From an uncultured Veillonella sp. (lineage in GTDB: Bacteria > Bacillota > Negativicutes > Veillonellales > Veillonellaceae), in the NCBI GenBank assembly GCA_900552715.1, contig USAV01000033.1, forward strand, positions 1 through 16,949: a DNA stretch of 16,949 nucleotides, written 5' to 3'. The notes beneath the pieces are model-generated. The model did not search any database. It was not told the DNA's origin and worked only from the letters and a program-made list of their open reading frames with translations. Both the position numbers and the translations under genes were made by a program. Shown piece after piece: positions 8,114 to 15,638 of the stretch (position 1 is the first letter of the stretch; each line of letters opens with the position of its first letter).

Positions 8114-8118
8114 ATGTC

Positions 8119-8301
8119 TTATCGGTTGCGTAATACAGCTTGTACCGCCAAGGATACAACAGCTGTTGCAACTGCCACAGCAGCTGTAATTTTTGCTGTT
8201 GTGAAAAGTTCTTCTTTTGTAGGTTTTGCTTTTGTAGCAATATCTAATGTTTTTGCTACAGCAGGAACCAATACTTCGTTACGTAAGGATTCTGTATTCA
8301 T
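8119..8301 (-). CDS. Small membrane-type protein of unknown function (60 residues)
   Basis: I do not recognise this family. The N-terminal half (residues 1-34) is charged and mixed; residues 36-57 (KITAAVAVATAVVSLAVQAV) form one alanine/valine-rich hydrophobic helix, and the protein ends in basic LRNR, so it should be a single-pass inner-membrane protein or a membrane-associated helix. The gene is supported by GGAGGAG five bases before the ATG at 8299-8301 and by a strong terminator five bases after the stop, which is a better-than-chance arrangement. It lies 138 bases downstream of argD on the same strand, so it may be read with the arginine genes or from a weak nearby promoter. A long frame on the other strand covers the same DNA and is not favoured. 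A toxin or transport accessory role cannot be argued from sequence. Confidence 0.72.
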   Translation of the reverse strand: MNTESLRNEVLVPAVAKTLDIATKAKPTKEELFTTAKITAAVAVATAVVSLAVQAVLRNR

Positions 8302-8314
8302 ATTTACTCCTCCA

Positions 8315-8364
8315 ATATAGACTGTTTCTTCTAGGGTAACACGAATGAGAACTAAAGTCTATAT
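8315..8364 (-). promoter_or_regulatory. Inverted repeat in the leader of the 60-residue gene
   Basis: ATATAGACT (8315-8323) and AGTCTATAT (8356-8364) are perfect 9-base arms, 32 bases apart. In the minus-strand RNA the downstream arm ends just before GGAGG, so a hairpin could affect translation. A possible TTGAAA/TAGACT promoter (16-base spacer) overlaps the upstream arm. A perfect palindrome, GTTACGTAAC, lies at 8394-8403. Confidence 0.4.
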
Positions 8365-8439
8365 ATTCATCGATTTATTTCAATAATTACTCGGTTACGT
8401 AACTATTTTAAATGATATTTATGAAAGTTATCCTTAAAA

Positions 8440-9627
8440 TTATTTTGCAGCTAACTCTTCAATAGCTTCAGCTACAATAGCAATCGCTTTTTCCAATTGG
8501 TCTTGAGGAATATTAAGTGCTGGTAAAAGACGTACTTTATTTTTTGCAGACAAGCATACAACGCCCTTTTCAAGACATTTCGTAATGACTTCTTTTGGAT
8601 CTACTGTAGTTTCAATACCAAGCATAAGGCCCATGCCGCTCACACCTAGAATACCAGGTTTGCCTTCTAAGGTAGTTTTTACATAATCCCCTTTTGCTTT
8701 TACAGAATCTAAAAATTCTGGTGTTAAACGATTAATGATAGTATTGCCTGCTGCCGCACAGATTGGATTGCCACCAAAGGTTGTTGCATGTGCACCAGCA
8801 TTTAACACATATTGCATCTTTTCATTGAATAATGTAGCGCCCATAGGAAGACCGCCTGCTAAACCTTTTGCAGTAGATACTACATCTGGCTCAATGCCAA
8901 ATTGTTGGTATGCATATAGACTGCCAGTACGACCATTACCAGTTTGTACTTCATCGATTAACACAAGTTGATCGTGTTCATGAGCATATTTTGTTACCGC
9001 TTGTACGAACTCTTTATCCAAAGGCATAACGCCACCTTCACCTTGAATAGGTTCCATCATGATGGCACAAACTGCTGGATTATCAAGCGCTTTTAAGGCC
9101 GCATCAATATCATTAGCAGGTGTATGAATAAAGCCTTCTGTAAATGGGAAGAAATGTTGATGGAATACATCTTGTCCTGTAGCAGACAAGGTAGTAATAG
9201 TACGACCATGGAAGCTATTAACCAAGGTGACGATGACATGACGACCTTCACCGTATTTGTCATGGCTATATTTACGAGCTGCTTTAATGGCACATTCATT
9301 GGACTCTGCACCAGAGTTAGAGAAGAATACCTTCTTCATACCTGTTTTAGCGCACAATTGTTTTGCCAATTCAATTTGTGGCAAAGAATAGTATAAATTT
9401 GAAATGTGGTTCAACGCATGAGATTGTTTTGTCACAGCCTCTGTCCATTCATCGTCGTCTACACCAAAGGCTGTTACGCCGATACCAGATCCAAGATCGA
9501 TGTATTCTTTACCATTTACATCCCATAAAAGGGATCCTTTCCCCTTTTCAAAACATACATTAAACCGGCCATACGTATTGGCTATATATTCTTTATCTTG
9601 TTGTTCAAAATCGATTGTATTACTCAT
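8440..9627 (-). CDS. argD: Acetylornithine aminotransferase
   Basis: PLP-dependent class III aminotransferase, 395 residues, converting N-acetylglutamate semialdehyde and glutamate to N-acetylornithine. Motifs are present: SNSGAES at 103-109, FHGRT at 139-143 (PLP-ring region), IDEVQTG at 224-230 and the Schiff-base Lys254 in STAKGLAGGLPMG at 251-263. I chose the ATG at 9625-9627 because GGAGG lies five bases upstream; the next start codon upstream overlaps that ribosome-binding site. It is the last enzyme gene of the arginine set here and follows argB after 90 bases. Many ArgD enzymes also act on succinyl-diaminopimelate, so a lysine role is possible but the location favours arginine synthesis. 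No clear terminator follows before the 60-residue gene. Confidence 0.94.
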   Translation of the reverse strand: MSNTIDFEQQDKEYIANTYGRFNVCFEKGKGSLLWDVNGKEYIDLGSGIGVTAFGVDDDEWTEAVTKQSHALNHISNLYYSLPQIELAKQLCAKTGMKKVFFSNSGAESNECAIKAARKYSHDKYGEGRHVIVTLVNSFHGRTITTLSATGQDVFHQHFFPFTEGFIHTPANDIDAALKALDNPAVCAIMMEPIQGEGGVMPLDKEFVQAVTKYAHEHDQLVLIDEVQTGNGRTGSLYAYQQFGIEPDVVSTAKGLAGGLPMGATLFNEKMQYVLNAGAHATTFGGNPICAAAGNTIINRLTPEFLDSVKAKGDYVKTTLEGKPGILGVSGMGLMLGIETTVDPKEVITKCLEKGVVCLSAKNKVRLLPALNIPQDQLEKAIAIVAEAIEELAAK

Positions 9628-9678
9628 TACATCCTCCAAACGTACGGTCGCGCCGTCGTCTATCTATATGAAAGATAA

Positions 9679-9703
9679 CGATAGTAATAAACAATTACCA
9701 TCG
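9679..9703 (-). promoter_or_regulatory. Hairpin between argB and argD
   Basis: Ten-base arms at 9679-9688 and 9694-9703 with a five-base loop; in the minus-strand RNA the one imperfect pair is G-U. It is not followed by a T run, so it is more like an RNA-stability or processing element than a terminator. Confidence 0.45.
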
Positions 9704-9717
9704 ATATACCTACTATA

Positions 9718-10575
9718 TTACTTTACAAACATGGTGCCAAGACCTTCATCAGTCAATAGCTCAATAAGAATAGCATGTGGGATCTCACCATTGATGATAA
9801 ATACCTTTTGAGCTCCTGATTTAATGGCCTCTAAGCAGCAATCCACTTTTGGGATCATACCGCCAGCGATAATACCCTCTGCTTTTAATTGATCCGCCTC
9901 TGCCATAGTGATTTTAGAGATTAGAGAACTAGAATCATGCACATCACGTAGCACACCATCAATATTGGTCATAGCAACCATTGTTTCTGCCTTAAGAGCA
10001 CCGGCAATTTTTGCGGCTACCGTATCAGCATTAATATTATATGTCTTGCCATCAGCTCCCATACCAATGGAAGAAATAACAGGAATATAACCTCTACTGA
10101 TAACATCATCAATAATACTTGTATCAATCGTATCGATAGAACCTACATAACCAAGCTCATCATTTTGTTTATGAACTTGAATCATATTACCATCAACGCC
10201 ACAGAGACCAATAGCCTTACCACCAAGGTCTGTTAAATCTGCTACAAGGCCTTTATTAACCTTACCGGCTAATACCATTTGTACTACATCCATTGTTGCT
10301 TCATCTGTGACACGCAAGCCATTTGCAAAACGGGATTCAATTTTCATGGCATCTAATGTGCTATTAATAGCTGGACCACCGCCATGAACGAGCACAACTT
10401 TTACCCCTACCAATTGAAGTAGCATTAAATCCTTCATAACGGATTTTTTTAATTCTTCATCAATCATAGCATTGCCGCCATATTTAACGACAACATATTG
10501 ATCTGTATATTGTTTAATATATGGAACGGCCGCAGTTAAGATATGCGCCCGCATTGCATTTGTTACGTCCTTCAT
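9718..10575 (-). CDS. argB: N-acetylglutamate kinase
   Basis: Phosphorylates N-acetylglutamate, the second step of arginine synthesis and the usual control point. The 285-residue protein carries VVVKYGGNAM at 28-37 (Lys31), VLVHGGGPAIN at 61-71, the NAD segment at 182-184 and GGMIPK at 238-243. A short N-terminal helix before the kinase core and the HAILIELLTDEGLGT stretch at 267-281 resemble arginine-inhibited NAGK, suggesting feedback inhibition by arginine as in the ArgJ-type cycle (inference). The ATG at 10573-10575 has GAGGA upstream, and argC ends only ten bases before it, which marks these two genes as coupled. Confidence 0.95.
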   Translation of the reverse strand: MKDVTNAMRAHILTAAVPYIKQYTDQYVVVKYGGNAMIDEELKKSVMKDLMLLQLVGVKVVLVHGGGPAINSTLDAMKIESRFANGLRVTDEATMDVVQMVLAGKVNKGLVADLTDLGGKAIGLCGVDGNMIQVHKQNDELGYVGSIDTIDTSIIDDVISRGYIPVISSIGMGADGKTYNINADTVAAKIAGALKAETMVAMTNIDGVLRDVHDSSSLISKITMAEADQLKAEGIIAGGMIPKVDCCLEAIKSGAQKVFIINGEIPHAILIELLTDEGLGTMFVK

Positions 10576-10585
10576 AGTTTCCTCT

Positions 10586-11548
10586 CTAACCTAGTGCTAG
10601 GCCTGTATCCTCAGGCAAACCTAAAGCAATGTTCATACATTGAACAGCAGCACCAGAGGCACCTTTGCCTAAATTATCGAATATGGCATGAACCATAATG
10701 CGTTCATCGTTGCCAGTCACATAGATTTTCATACTATCTGTGTTGCTCAATTGATTTGCATTTAACATGCCTGTATTACTGTTCTCAGTAAATGGTACGA
10801 CAGTAATAATTGAGCTACCTTTATAAAAGTCTTCTAATGCCTGTTGCACTTTATCAATACTAATTGGTTTTCTACACAAGCGACTATGAATACCAACCGT
10901 TACTTCCATGCCAGAATAATAATCGTCAACGATAGGAATAAAAATAGGTGCTTCACTAAGGCCACATACATGCTGTACCTCAGGCAAGTGCTTATGTTGT
11001 TGACTAAGACCATATTGACGCGGTGCATAGAGGAAATAATCCTTTGGTTCACTTTCATATTGGCCAATCATCTTTTTACCACCCCCGCTATAGCCTGTTA
11101 AGGATGTGATAGTGAAAGGATACTCTGTTGGTACAAGACCAGCTTTTACAAGAGGTGCAATACAAGCAATCATCCCACTCGCATGACAACCAGGGTTAGC
11201 AATATGTTTTTCAGTAGCGATGGCTGTTTTATAATCCGCACCGAGCTCTGGGAAGCCATAAGCCCAATCAGCCGCCGTTCTAAAGGCAGTCGATGTATCA
11301 ATTACCTTACATGGTAATTCACCGATAGCGGCCATGATTTCTTTAGATGCCGCATCAGGCAAGCAGAGAAATACAATATCTGCCTCTTTAGCTACCTCTT
11401 TAATAGCCTCCACATTTTTACGATCCTCATCAGCTGTAGCTAATAGCTCTATATCTTTTCTATCGGATAACCGTTCATGAATTCTTAAACCTGTTGTGCC
11501 TTCATGACCGACAATAAATACTTTATAAGGTGCCATAATAAACCTCAT
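10586..11548 (-). CDS. argC: N-acetyl-gamma-glutamyl-phosphate reductase, short type
   Basis: NADPH-dependent reductase of the third arginine step. At 320 residues it matches the shorter type-2 ArgC. The nucleotide motif GHEGTTG is at 14-20, the catalytic cysteine is in ANPGCHASG (Cys121), followed by a conserved SGGGKK at 154-159, and QQHKHLPE at 183-190 gives the usual catalytic His. The residue after the Cys is His instead of the more common Tyr. Two starts are possible: ATG at 11546-11548, with AGGTGA three bases upstream but buried in a small hairpin, or the Met at codon 5 (ATG at 11534-11536), with GAGG seven bases away. Both fit, so the first four residues are uncertain. Confidence 0.92.
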   Translation of the reverse strand: MRFIMAPYKVFIVGHEGTTGLRIHERLSDRKDIELLATADEDRKNVEAIKEVAKEADIVFLCLPDAASKEIMAAIGELPCKVIDTSTAFRTAADWAYGFPELGADYKTAIATEKHIANPGCHASGMIACIAPLVKAGLVPTEYPFTITSLTGYSGGGKKMIGQYESEPKDYFLYAPRQYGLSQQHKHLPEVQHVCGLSEAPIFIPIVDDYYSGMEVTVGIHSRLCRKPISIDKVQQALEDFYKGSSIITVVPFTENSNTGMLNANQLSNTDSMKIYVTGNDERIMVHAIFDNLGKGASGAAVQCMNIALGLPEDTGLALG

Positions 11549-11549
11549 T

Positions 11550-11618
11550 TCTCACCTATTGGTGACTCACACCTATTTATATAGCTCTCAATTATTACTT
11601 TCATCGATTATAAATAGG
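11550..11618 (-). promoter_or_regulatory. Paired hairpins in the argF-argC intergenic leader
   Basis: CCTATTTATA and its exact complement (11572-11581 and 11609-11618) are separated by 27 bases. Next to the argC start, TCACC and GGTGA (11551-11564 on plus) can pair and cover the first AGGTGA site. This 110-base gap has no convincing promoter, so it may be a post-transcriptional control point. Confidence 0.38.
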
Positions 11619-11658
11619 AAACAAACTATACCATACATCACCTTCTAGGGAGATGAAA

Positions 11659-12669
11659 TTATTTCAAAGGATAGTCACTAAATGTAGCAACCATAACAGC
11701 TTTGATAGTATGGAGACGATTTTCGGCTTCTTGGAATGCTAAGGAATTTGGACCTTCAAATACCTCTTCCGTTACCTCAATACCATTCATGCCAAACCGT
11801 TCAAAGATATCTTTACCTACTTGAGTTTCCGTATTGTGGAATGCTGGCAAGCAGTGACAGAATTTGGTATTTGGATTACCTGTTAATGCCATCATTTCAG
11901 CGTTAACTTGGAATGGTTTAAACGTATTGATACGTTCTTCCCACATATCGTATGTATCACCCATAGTTACCCATACACCTGTATAGATTACATCTAAGCC
12001 TTTAACGCCTTCCGCTACGTTATCTGTACATGTGATAGTAGCACCTGTTTCTTTTGCAACTTTCAAACATTCTTCATAGAATGGACCTGCTGGCCAGTAT
12101 TGTTTAGGGCCGATAAGTCTAAAGTCCATCCCCATTTTAGCGGCGCCACTCATTAAGGCATTACACATATTAGATTGACCGTGACCTACATAAGCATAGG
12201 AGATTTCATTCAATGGTTTGTCGATAATTTCTTGAAGTGTCAAAAAATTCGCTAATGTTTGTGTTGGGTGGTCCATATCGGTAAGACCATTCCAAACAGG
12301 CACGCCAGAATAATCAGCTAATGTATCTACATCGGCTTGATCAAAACCTCTAAACTCGATAGCATCATACATAGATCCTAGAACACGAGCTGTATCTTTT
12401 AAGGATTCTTTTTTATTCATTTGGGAACCTGTAGGGCCAAGATATGTTGTATGAGCACCTTGGTCCGCAGCACCTACTTCAAAGGCACAACGTGTCCGTG
12501 TAGAGTCTTTTTCAAAAATTAATGCAAAGTTTTTACCTACTAATGTTTTGATTTCTTTGCCTGCTTTTTTATCGGCTTTTAATTTTGCTGCTAAGTCCAA
12601 GAAGTATTTAATTTCTTCTGGTGTGTATTGAAGCATTGTTTTAAATGATGTATGTTGTAAACTCTTCAT
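11659..12669 (-). CDS. argF: Ornithine carbamoyltransferase
   Basis: Joins ornithine and carbamoyl phosphate to give citrulline. The 336-residue protein has the carbamoyl-phosphate motif STRTR at 56-60, the HPTQ motif at 134-137, VWVTMGD at 232-238 in place of the more common SMG loop, and HCLPAFHNTETQVG at 272-285 with the ornithine-side Cys and His. The 'AFH' insert belongs to the longer ArgI/ArcB-like form, which occurs in both anabolic and catabolic enzymes. The neighbours argC, argB and argD point to biosynthesis. The ATG at 12667-12669 has GAGG upstream, and the M20 gene ends 31 bases before it, so these are likely on one transcript. No arcA or arcC is in view. Confidence 0.94.
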   Translation of the reverse strand: MKSLQHTSFKTMLQYTPEEIKYFLDLAAKLKADKKAGKEIKTLVGKNFALIFEKDSTRTRCAFEVGAADQGAHTTYLGPTGSQMNKKESLKDTARVLGSMYDAIEFRGFDQADVDTLADYSGVPVWNGLTDMDHPTQTLANFLTLQEIIDKPLNEISYAYVGHGQSNMCNALMSGAAKMGMDFRLIGPKQYWPAGPFYEECLKVAKETGATITCTDNVAEGVKGLDVIYTGVWVTMGDTYDMWEERINTFKPFQVNAEMMALTGNPNTKFCHCLPAFHNTETQVGKDIFERFGMNGIEVTEEVFEGPNSLAFQEAENRLHTIKAVMVATFSDYPLK

Positions 12670-12700
12670 GATAACCTCTTATTTCAAACTACTTATTTAA

Positions 12701-13885
12701 CTACTTTTCTTGTAAAAATTCGGCGGCAATAGCAGCCATCATTGTTATACCAGTTTCCAGGATGCTTTCATCAATGGTGAAAGCCTCATTATGCAAGGCC
12801 GGATTACCTTCAAATCCAGTACCTAACCAAAGGAAAGCACCTTTTATTTTATGAAGATACGCGGAGAAATCTTCTGCAGCCATAGACGGGAATTCAGGAT
12901 GTACCACAGCTTCTTTACCAAGATATTTCTCTACAATAGATGTAGCATAATCGATGGAGTCTGGATTGTTGATAGTAGCACCATGACCACGTTTATAATC
13001 TAAGGTACTCTCTGTTTTTAATGACATATCGAGAGCTTGTAAACTTTCACCAAGACGTCGTTCTATATAATCCCGTTTTGCTGGTTCATAGGTACGGCAT
13101 GTTCCTTCAAGGTATACATCGCCACAGCCTATATTGTATCTGTCGCCACCCTTGATAACACCGATGGTACACACGAGATTTTCCATTGGATTCGTTTCAC
13201 GAGCCACAATAGATTCTACGTTTACAATCCAGTTTGCGGCTGCTACGATGGCATCTACCCCATTATGAGGCTCCGCTCCATGAGTTGATTTACCTTTAAT
13301 ATGGACGAGGAAATGATCTGATGCAGCCATCAAATTACCTTTTTTTAGACCTACCGTACCAACCGGTAATTGTGGCCATACATGAAGGCCATATATTTCA
13401 TCTACATCATCAAGAATGCCGCTATCTACAATACCTTGTGCACCTGGAAGTAATGCTTCCTCTTCGGAAGGCTGGAATACGAGCTTTACGGTGCCATGCA
13501 ATTGGTCTTTAATAGACTGTAAAATGGCTGCTGCACCAAGCAAAATCGCAATGTGGCTATCATGACCACAAGCATGCATAACGCCGTCATTTTCTGATGA
13601 AAATGGCAATCCAGTAGTTTCATGTATAGGTAAGGCATCTATATCAGCACGTAATGCAATAACTGGTCCAGGTTGAGCTCCTTCGATTTTACCGATAACG
13701 GCATAATCAGAAACATCATTTACAAAAGGAATGCCTAATTCACCAAGAACCTTTTGAATAAATAAGGATGTATTTTTTTCTTCACCAGATAATTCTGGAT
13801 GACTATGAATATGTCTACGCCATGCTACAACTTGTTCTTTATATTGTGCGGCATATTTCTTGATCAAATCTTGTAATGTATTCAT
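12701..13885 (-). CDS. M20D-family amidohydrolase, first gene of the arginine cluster
   Basis: A 394-residue metal-dependent amidohydrolase acting on N-acyl amino acids. The motifs ALRADIDALPI (77-87), HACGHDSH (104-111; Cys106, His108), PSEE (139-142; Glu141-Glu142), GLHVW (166-170; His168) and a C-terminal HNEAFT (365-370) are intact. I chose the ATG at 13883-13885 because AAAGGAG lies upstream; the next start codon overlaps that site. It lies 31 bases before argF and carries the promoter and ARG-box-like sites of the cluster. This suggests it may deacetylate or deacylate an arginine-pathway intermediate, but ArgE itself is in another M20 branch and this is only a hypothesis. It resembles the second M20 gene at 6845-8023 but with clear differences through the dimerisation domain. 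Confidence 0.86.
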   Translation of the reverse strand: MNTLQDLIKKYAAQYKEQVVAWRRHIHSHPELSGEEKNTSLFIQKVLGELGIPFVNDVSDYAVIGKIEGAQPGPVIALRADIDALPIHETTGLPFSSENDGVMHACGHDSHIAILLGAAAILQSIKDQLHGTVKLVFQPSEEEALLPGAQGIVDSGILDDVDEIYGLHVWPQLPVGTVGLKKGNLMAASDHFLVHIKGKSTHGAEPHNGVDAIVAAANWIVNVESIVARETNPMENLVCTIGVIKGGDRYNIGCGDVYLEGTCRTYEPAKRDYIERRLGESLQALDMSLKTESTLDYKRGHGATINNPDSIDYATSIVEKYLGKEAVVHPEFPSMAAEDFSAYLHKIKGAFLWLGTGFEGNPALHNEAFTIDESILETGITMMAAIAAEFLQEK

Positions 13886-13909
13886 TACTCTATCTCCTTT
13901 ATACACTGT

Positions 13910-13950
13910 ATGTATATTTTATACATTATTAGCGTATTTTTATAACCTAT
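13910..13950 (-). promoter_or_regulatory. Two ARG-box-like palindromic sites
   Basis: The first site, ATGTATA-TTT-TATACAT (13910-13926), is a perfect 17-base inverted repeat and resembles the Firmicute ArgR box as I remember it. A second, looser site, CGTATTTTTATAACC (about 13933-13947), is centred about 22 bases away. Paired ARG boxes usually sit about 21 bases apart. Both lie between the promoter and the M20 start codon, as expected for repression. Confidence 0.5.
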
Positions 13951-13956
13951 GTACGT

Positions 13957-13985
13957 ATTATAATACTATCACTCGTTTTATTCAA
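13957..13985 (-). promoter_or_regulatory. Promoter of the M20-argFCBD cluster
   Basis: Minus-strand TTGAAT (13980-13985) and TATAAT (13957-13962) with a 17-base spacer. Predicted start is near 13950, giving a leader of about 65 bases that contains the ARG-box-like sites. Between 13986 and 14169 I see only AT-rich DNA. Confidence 0.8.
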
Positions 13986-14169
13986 GTTTTATACAAATTT
14001 TCTGTATTTTTATTTGTTATATCATGAATTAATTTTTATCATAGTCCTTAAAACTGTAATTTACATGAACTTAATTTAGCATATAAAATATCTAATAAAT
14101 ATATAATTATCATTTATATGTTTACCTATTTAATCTATAAATGAGAGAAAACTATTTGTATAAACACAC

Positions 14170-14201
14170 AAAAAAGACACCTTTCAAAGAAGGTGTCTTT
14201 T
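14170..14201 (-). terminator. Intrinsic terminator of the metallophosphoesterase gene
   Basis: A perfect 12-bp stem (14172-14183 with 14190-14201), six-base loop, and a T run on the minus strand (14170-14175). It is about 30 bases after the stop codon. Confidence 0.92.
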
Positions 14202-14229
14202 GCTTATATATTCTTATAATCTTGTACTT

Positions 14230-15552
14230 CTATTTCTCTATAACCGACTCATCTAGCTGTGTACCGTCTGGTAAGAAAGCTTTTACTATCAATTTATTCG
14301 GTGTAACAGTCATCGCCATATAGTTATTCTTATCTCGATCTGGTGCCACATATACATCTAAAGGATGTTCTTTCCACTTAGGGCGACGAGTATCTCCGGC
14401 AATACCAGTCAGAATATATAATGGTCCCGAAGCATCTCGATTAAAGTTACGTACATGCCCTCTATTACGATAAGAATGTAAATGAGCTGACAACACTAAA
14501 TCTACATTAAACTCATCAAAGATAGGCATAAACAATACGCCCTCTTCATTGAATCCTACATCACGACTTGCGCCAGGGCGGTCAATGGCATATTGGAATG
14601 GATCCCGATGCATGAGAACTACGGTCCACTTTTTAGTATTTGCTGCCAAATCTTGGCGTAGCCACTGAATCTGTACATCGTATAAATCAGGATGATGCGT
14701 ATCATGATTATCCTCATGATTGCTTTCATAAAGTTGCGTATCTAATACAACGTAATGAACATCACCGAAGTCAAAGGAATAATAACGACGATTAAAAATT
14801 TCATTTCCATTAGGCGGTACTGCGAAGTAATTCAAATACGCATAAGGCTCGCGCATTTTCCAATCTAATGTATACATCTCATGGTTGCCTAAGGTCGTTG
14901 CTAACGGCACATTAGCACTCAACGGTCTAATGGAATTTAACCAAGTGCGCCATTGATAGTCTTGTTCCCCATTATCTACAAGGTCACCCATACTAATATA
15001 CAGGGCTGTCCTTGGATTGCGATGTGCTGAGTCCTTTACAATCTCTTCCCACTGAGAATAATCCCCCGACTGAGAGTCTGGATATATGAGCACATCATAG
15101 ACACTAGCGCCAGCCGTTTCCAGGGAGTACCAATCACTACGGCGATCACTGCCATATCCAACACGATACTCATACTTTGTTTTAGGTGTTAACCCTGTCA
15201 ATGTAGCCTCATGAATATAGGTAGTACTGCCGTCATCAGTAAAAACTTTATCCGTTGCCCCTATCGATTGAGTATTTTCAGAACCTGTAAGACGATACTC
15301 TATTACCGCATCAGCTTCGCTGCTATCTGATTGCCACATAATAGTACGACTCGTGCTGTTATCTTGAGCTACAATTTGTCGAATGTAACGGCCTTCAGAA
15401 TTAAGGAGCGGTTTTATCTCTTGACCACTCACAACAGCCGCTGTTCTAGCTATACGACTCTGTATAGCATCTTTATATACATAGCCACCTATGACTAATA
15501 CAACCAATGCTGCAATAGCTATAATTGTTTTTAATAGTTTACTTTTATTCAT
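14230..15552 (-). CDS. Membrane-anchored metallophosphoesterase with N-terminal fibronectin-like domain
   Basis: A 440-residue exported or anchored enzyme. Residues 7-27 are a hydrophobic signal anchor with basic residues before it. Residues about 55-147 resemble the fibronectin III-like domain of purple acid phosphatases (TYIHEATLTGLTPKTKYEYR at 111-130). The calcineurin-like domain follows: YPDSQSG (Asp159), MGDLVDNG (Asp190, Asp193), LGNHEM (Asn223, His224), VVLMHRDP (His315) and SAHLHSY (His357, His359). Compared with classical purple acid phosphatase, the tyrosine of GDxxY is replaced by Asp193, and the first motif has D-x-Q. It is therefore a phosphoesterase, but the substrate is unknown. 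The ATG at 15550-15552 has AAAGGA upstream. It has its own promoter and terminator. Confidence 0.83.
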   Translation of the reverse strand: MNKSKLLKTIIAIAALVVLVIGGYVYKDAIQSRIARTAAVVSGQEIKPLLNSEGRYIRQIVAQDNSTSRTIMWQSDSSEADAVIEYRLTGSENTQSIGATDKVFTDDGSTTYIHEATLTGLTPKTKYEYRVGYGSDRRSDWYSLETAGASVYDVLIYPDSQSGDYSQWEEIVKDSAHRNPRTALYISMGDLVDNGEQDYQWRTWLNSIRPLSANVPLATTLGNHEMYTLDWKMREPYAYLNYFAVPPNGNEIFNRRYYSFDFGDVHYVVLDTQLYESNHEDNHDTHHPDLYDVQIQWLRQDLAANTKKWTVVLMHRDPFQYAIDRPGASRDVGFNEEGVLFMPIFDEFNVDLVLSAHLHSYRNRGHVRNFNRDASGPLYILTGIAGDTRRPKWKEHPLDVYVAPDRDKNNYMAMTVTPNKLIVKAFLPDGTQLDESVIEK

Positions 15553-15596
15553 ATAGTTCCTTTATGTAAATATGTATTAAGTACTAATATGAACAC

Positions 15597-15627
15597 ATTA
15601 TAAAACTTACACTTAACTTTAAGTCAA
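15597..15627 (-). promoter_or_regulatory. Promoter of the metallophosphoesterase gene with overlapping palindrome
   Basis: Minus-strand TTGACT (15622-15627) and a perfect TATAAT (15597-15602) are 19 bases apart, longer than ideal. A perfect 6-base-arm inverted repeat, ACTTAA-CT-TTAAGT (15611-15624), overlaps the -35 box and could bind a regulator. Confidence 0.55.
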
Positions 15628-15638
15628 ATAAGATTTTG

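Noticed and set aside
8114..8320. Plus-strand frame over the 60-residue gene
   Set aside because: It has no ribosome-binding site, while the minus-strand gene has both a strong site and a terminator.
9093..9563. Several short frames on both strands inside argD
   Set aside because: They overlap a clearly coding argD and have no start signals of their own.
11659..12669. Catabolic ArcB of the arginine deiminase pathway
   Set aside because: No arcA or arcC is nearby, and argC, argB and argD are directly downstream, so the anabolic role is more likely.
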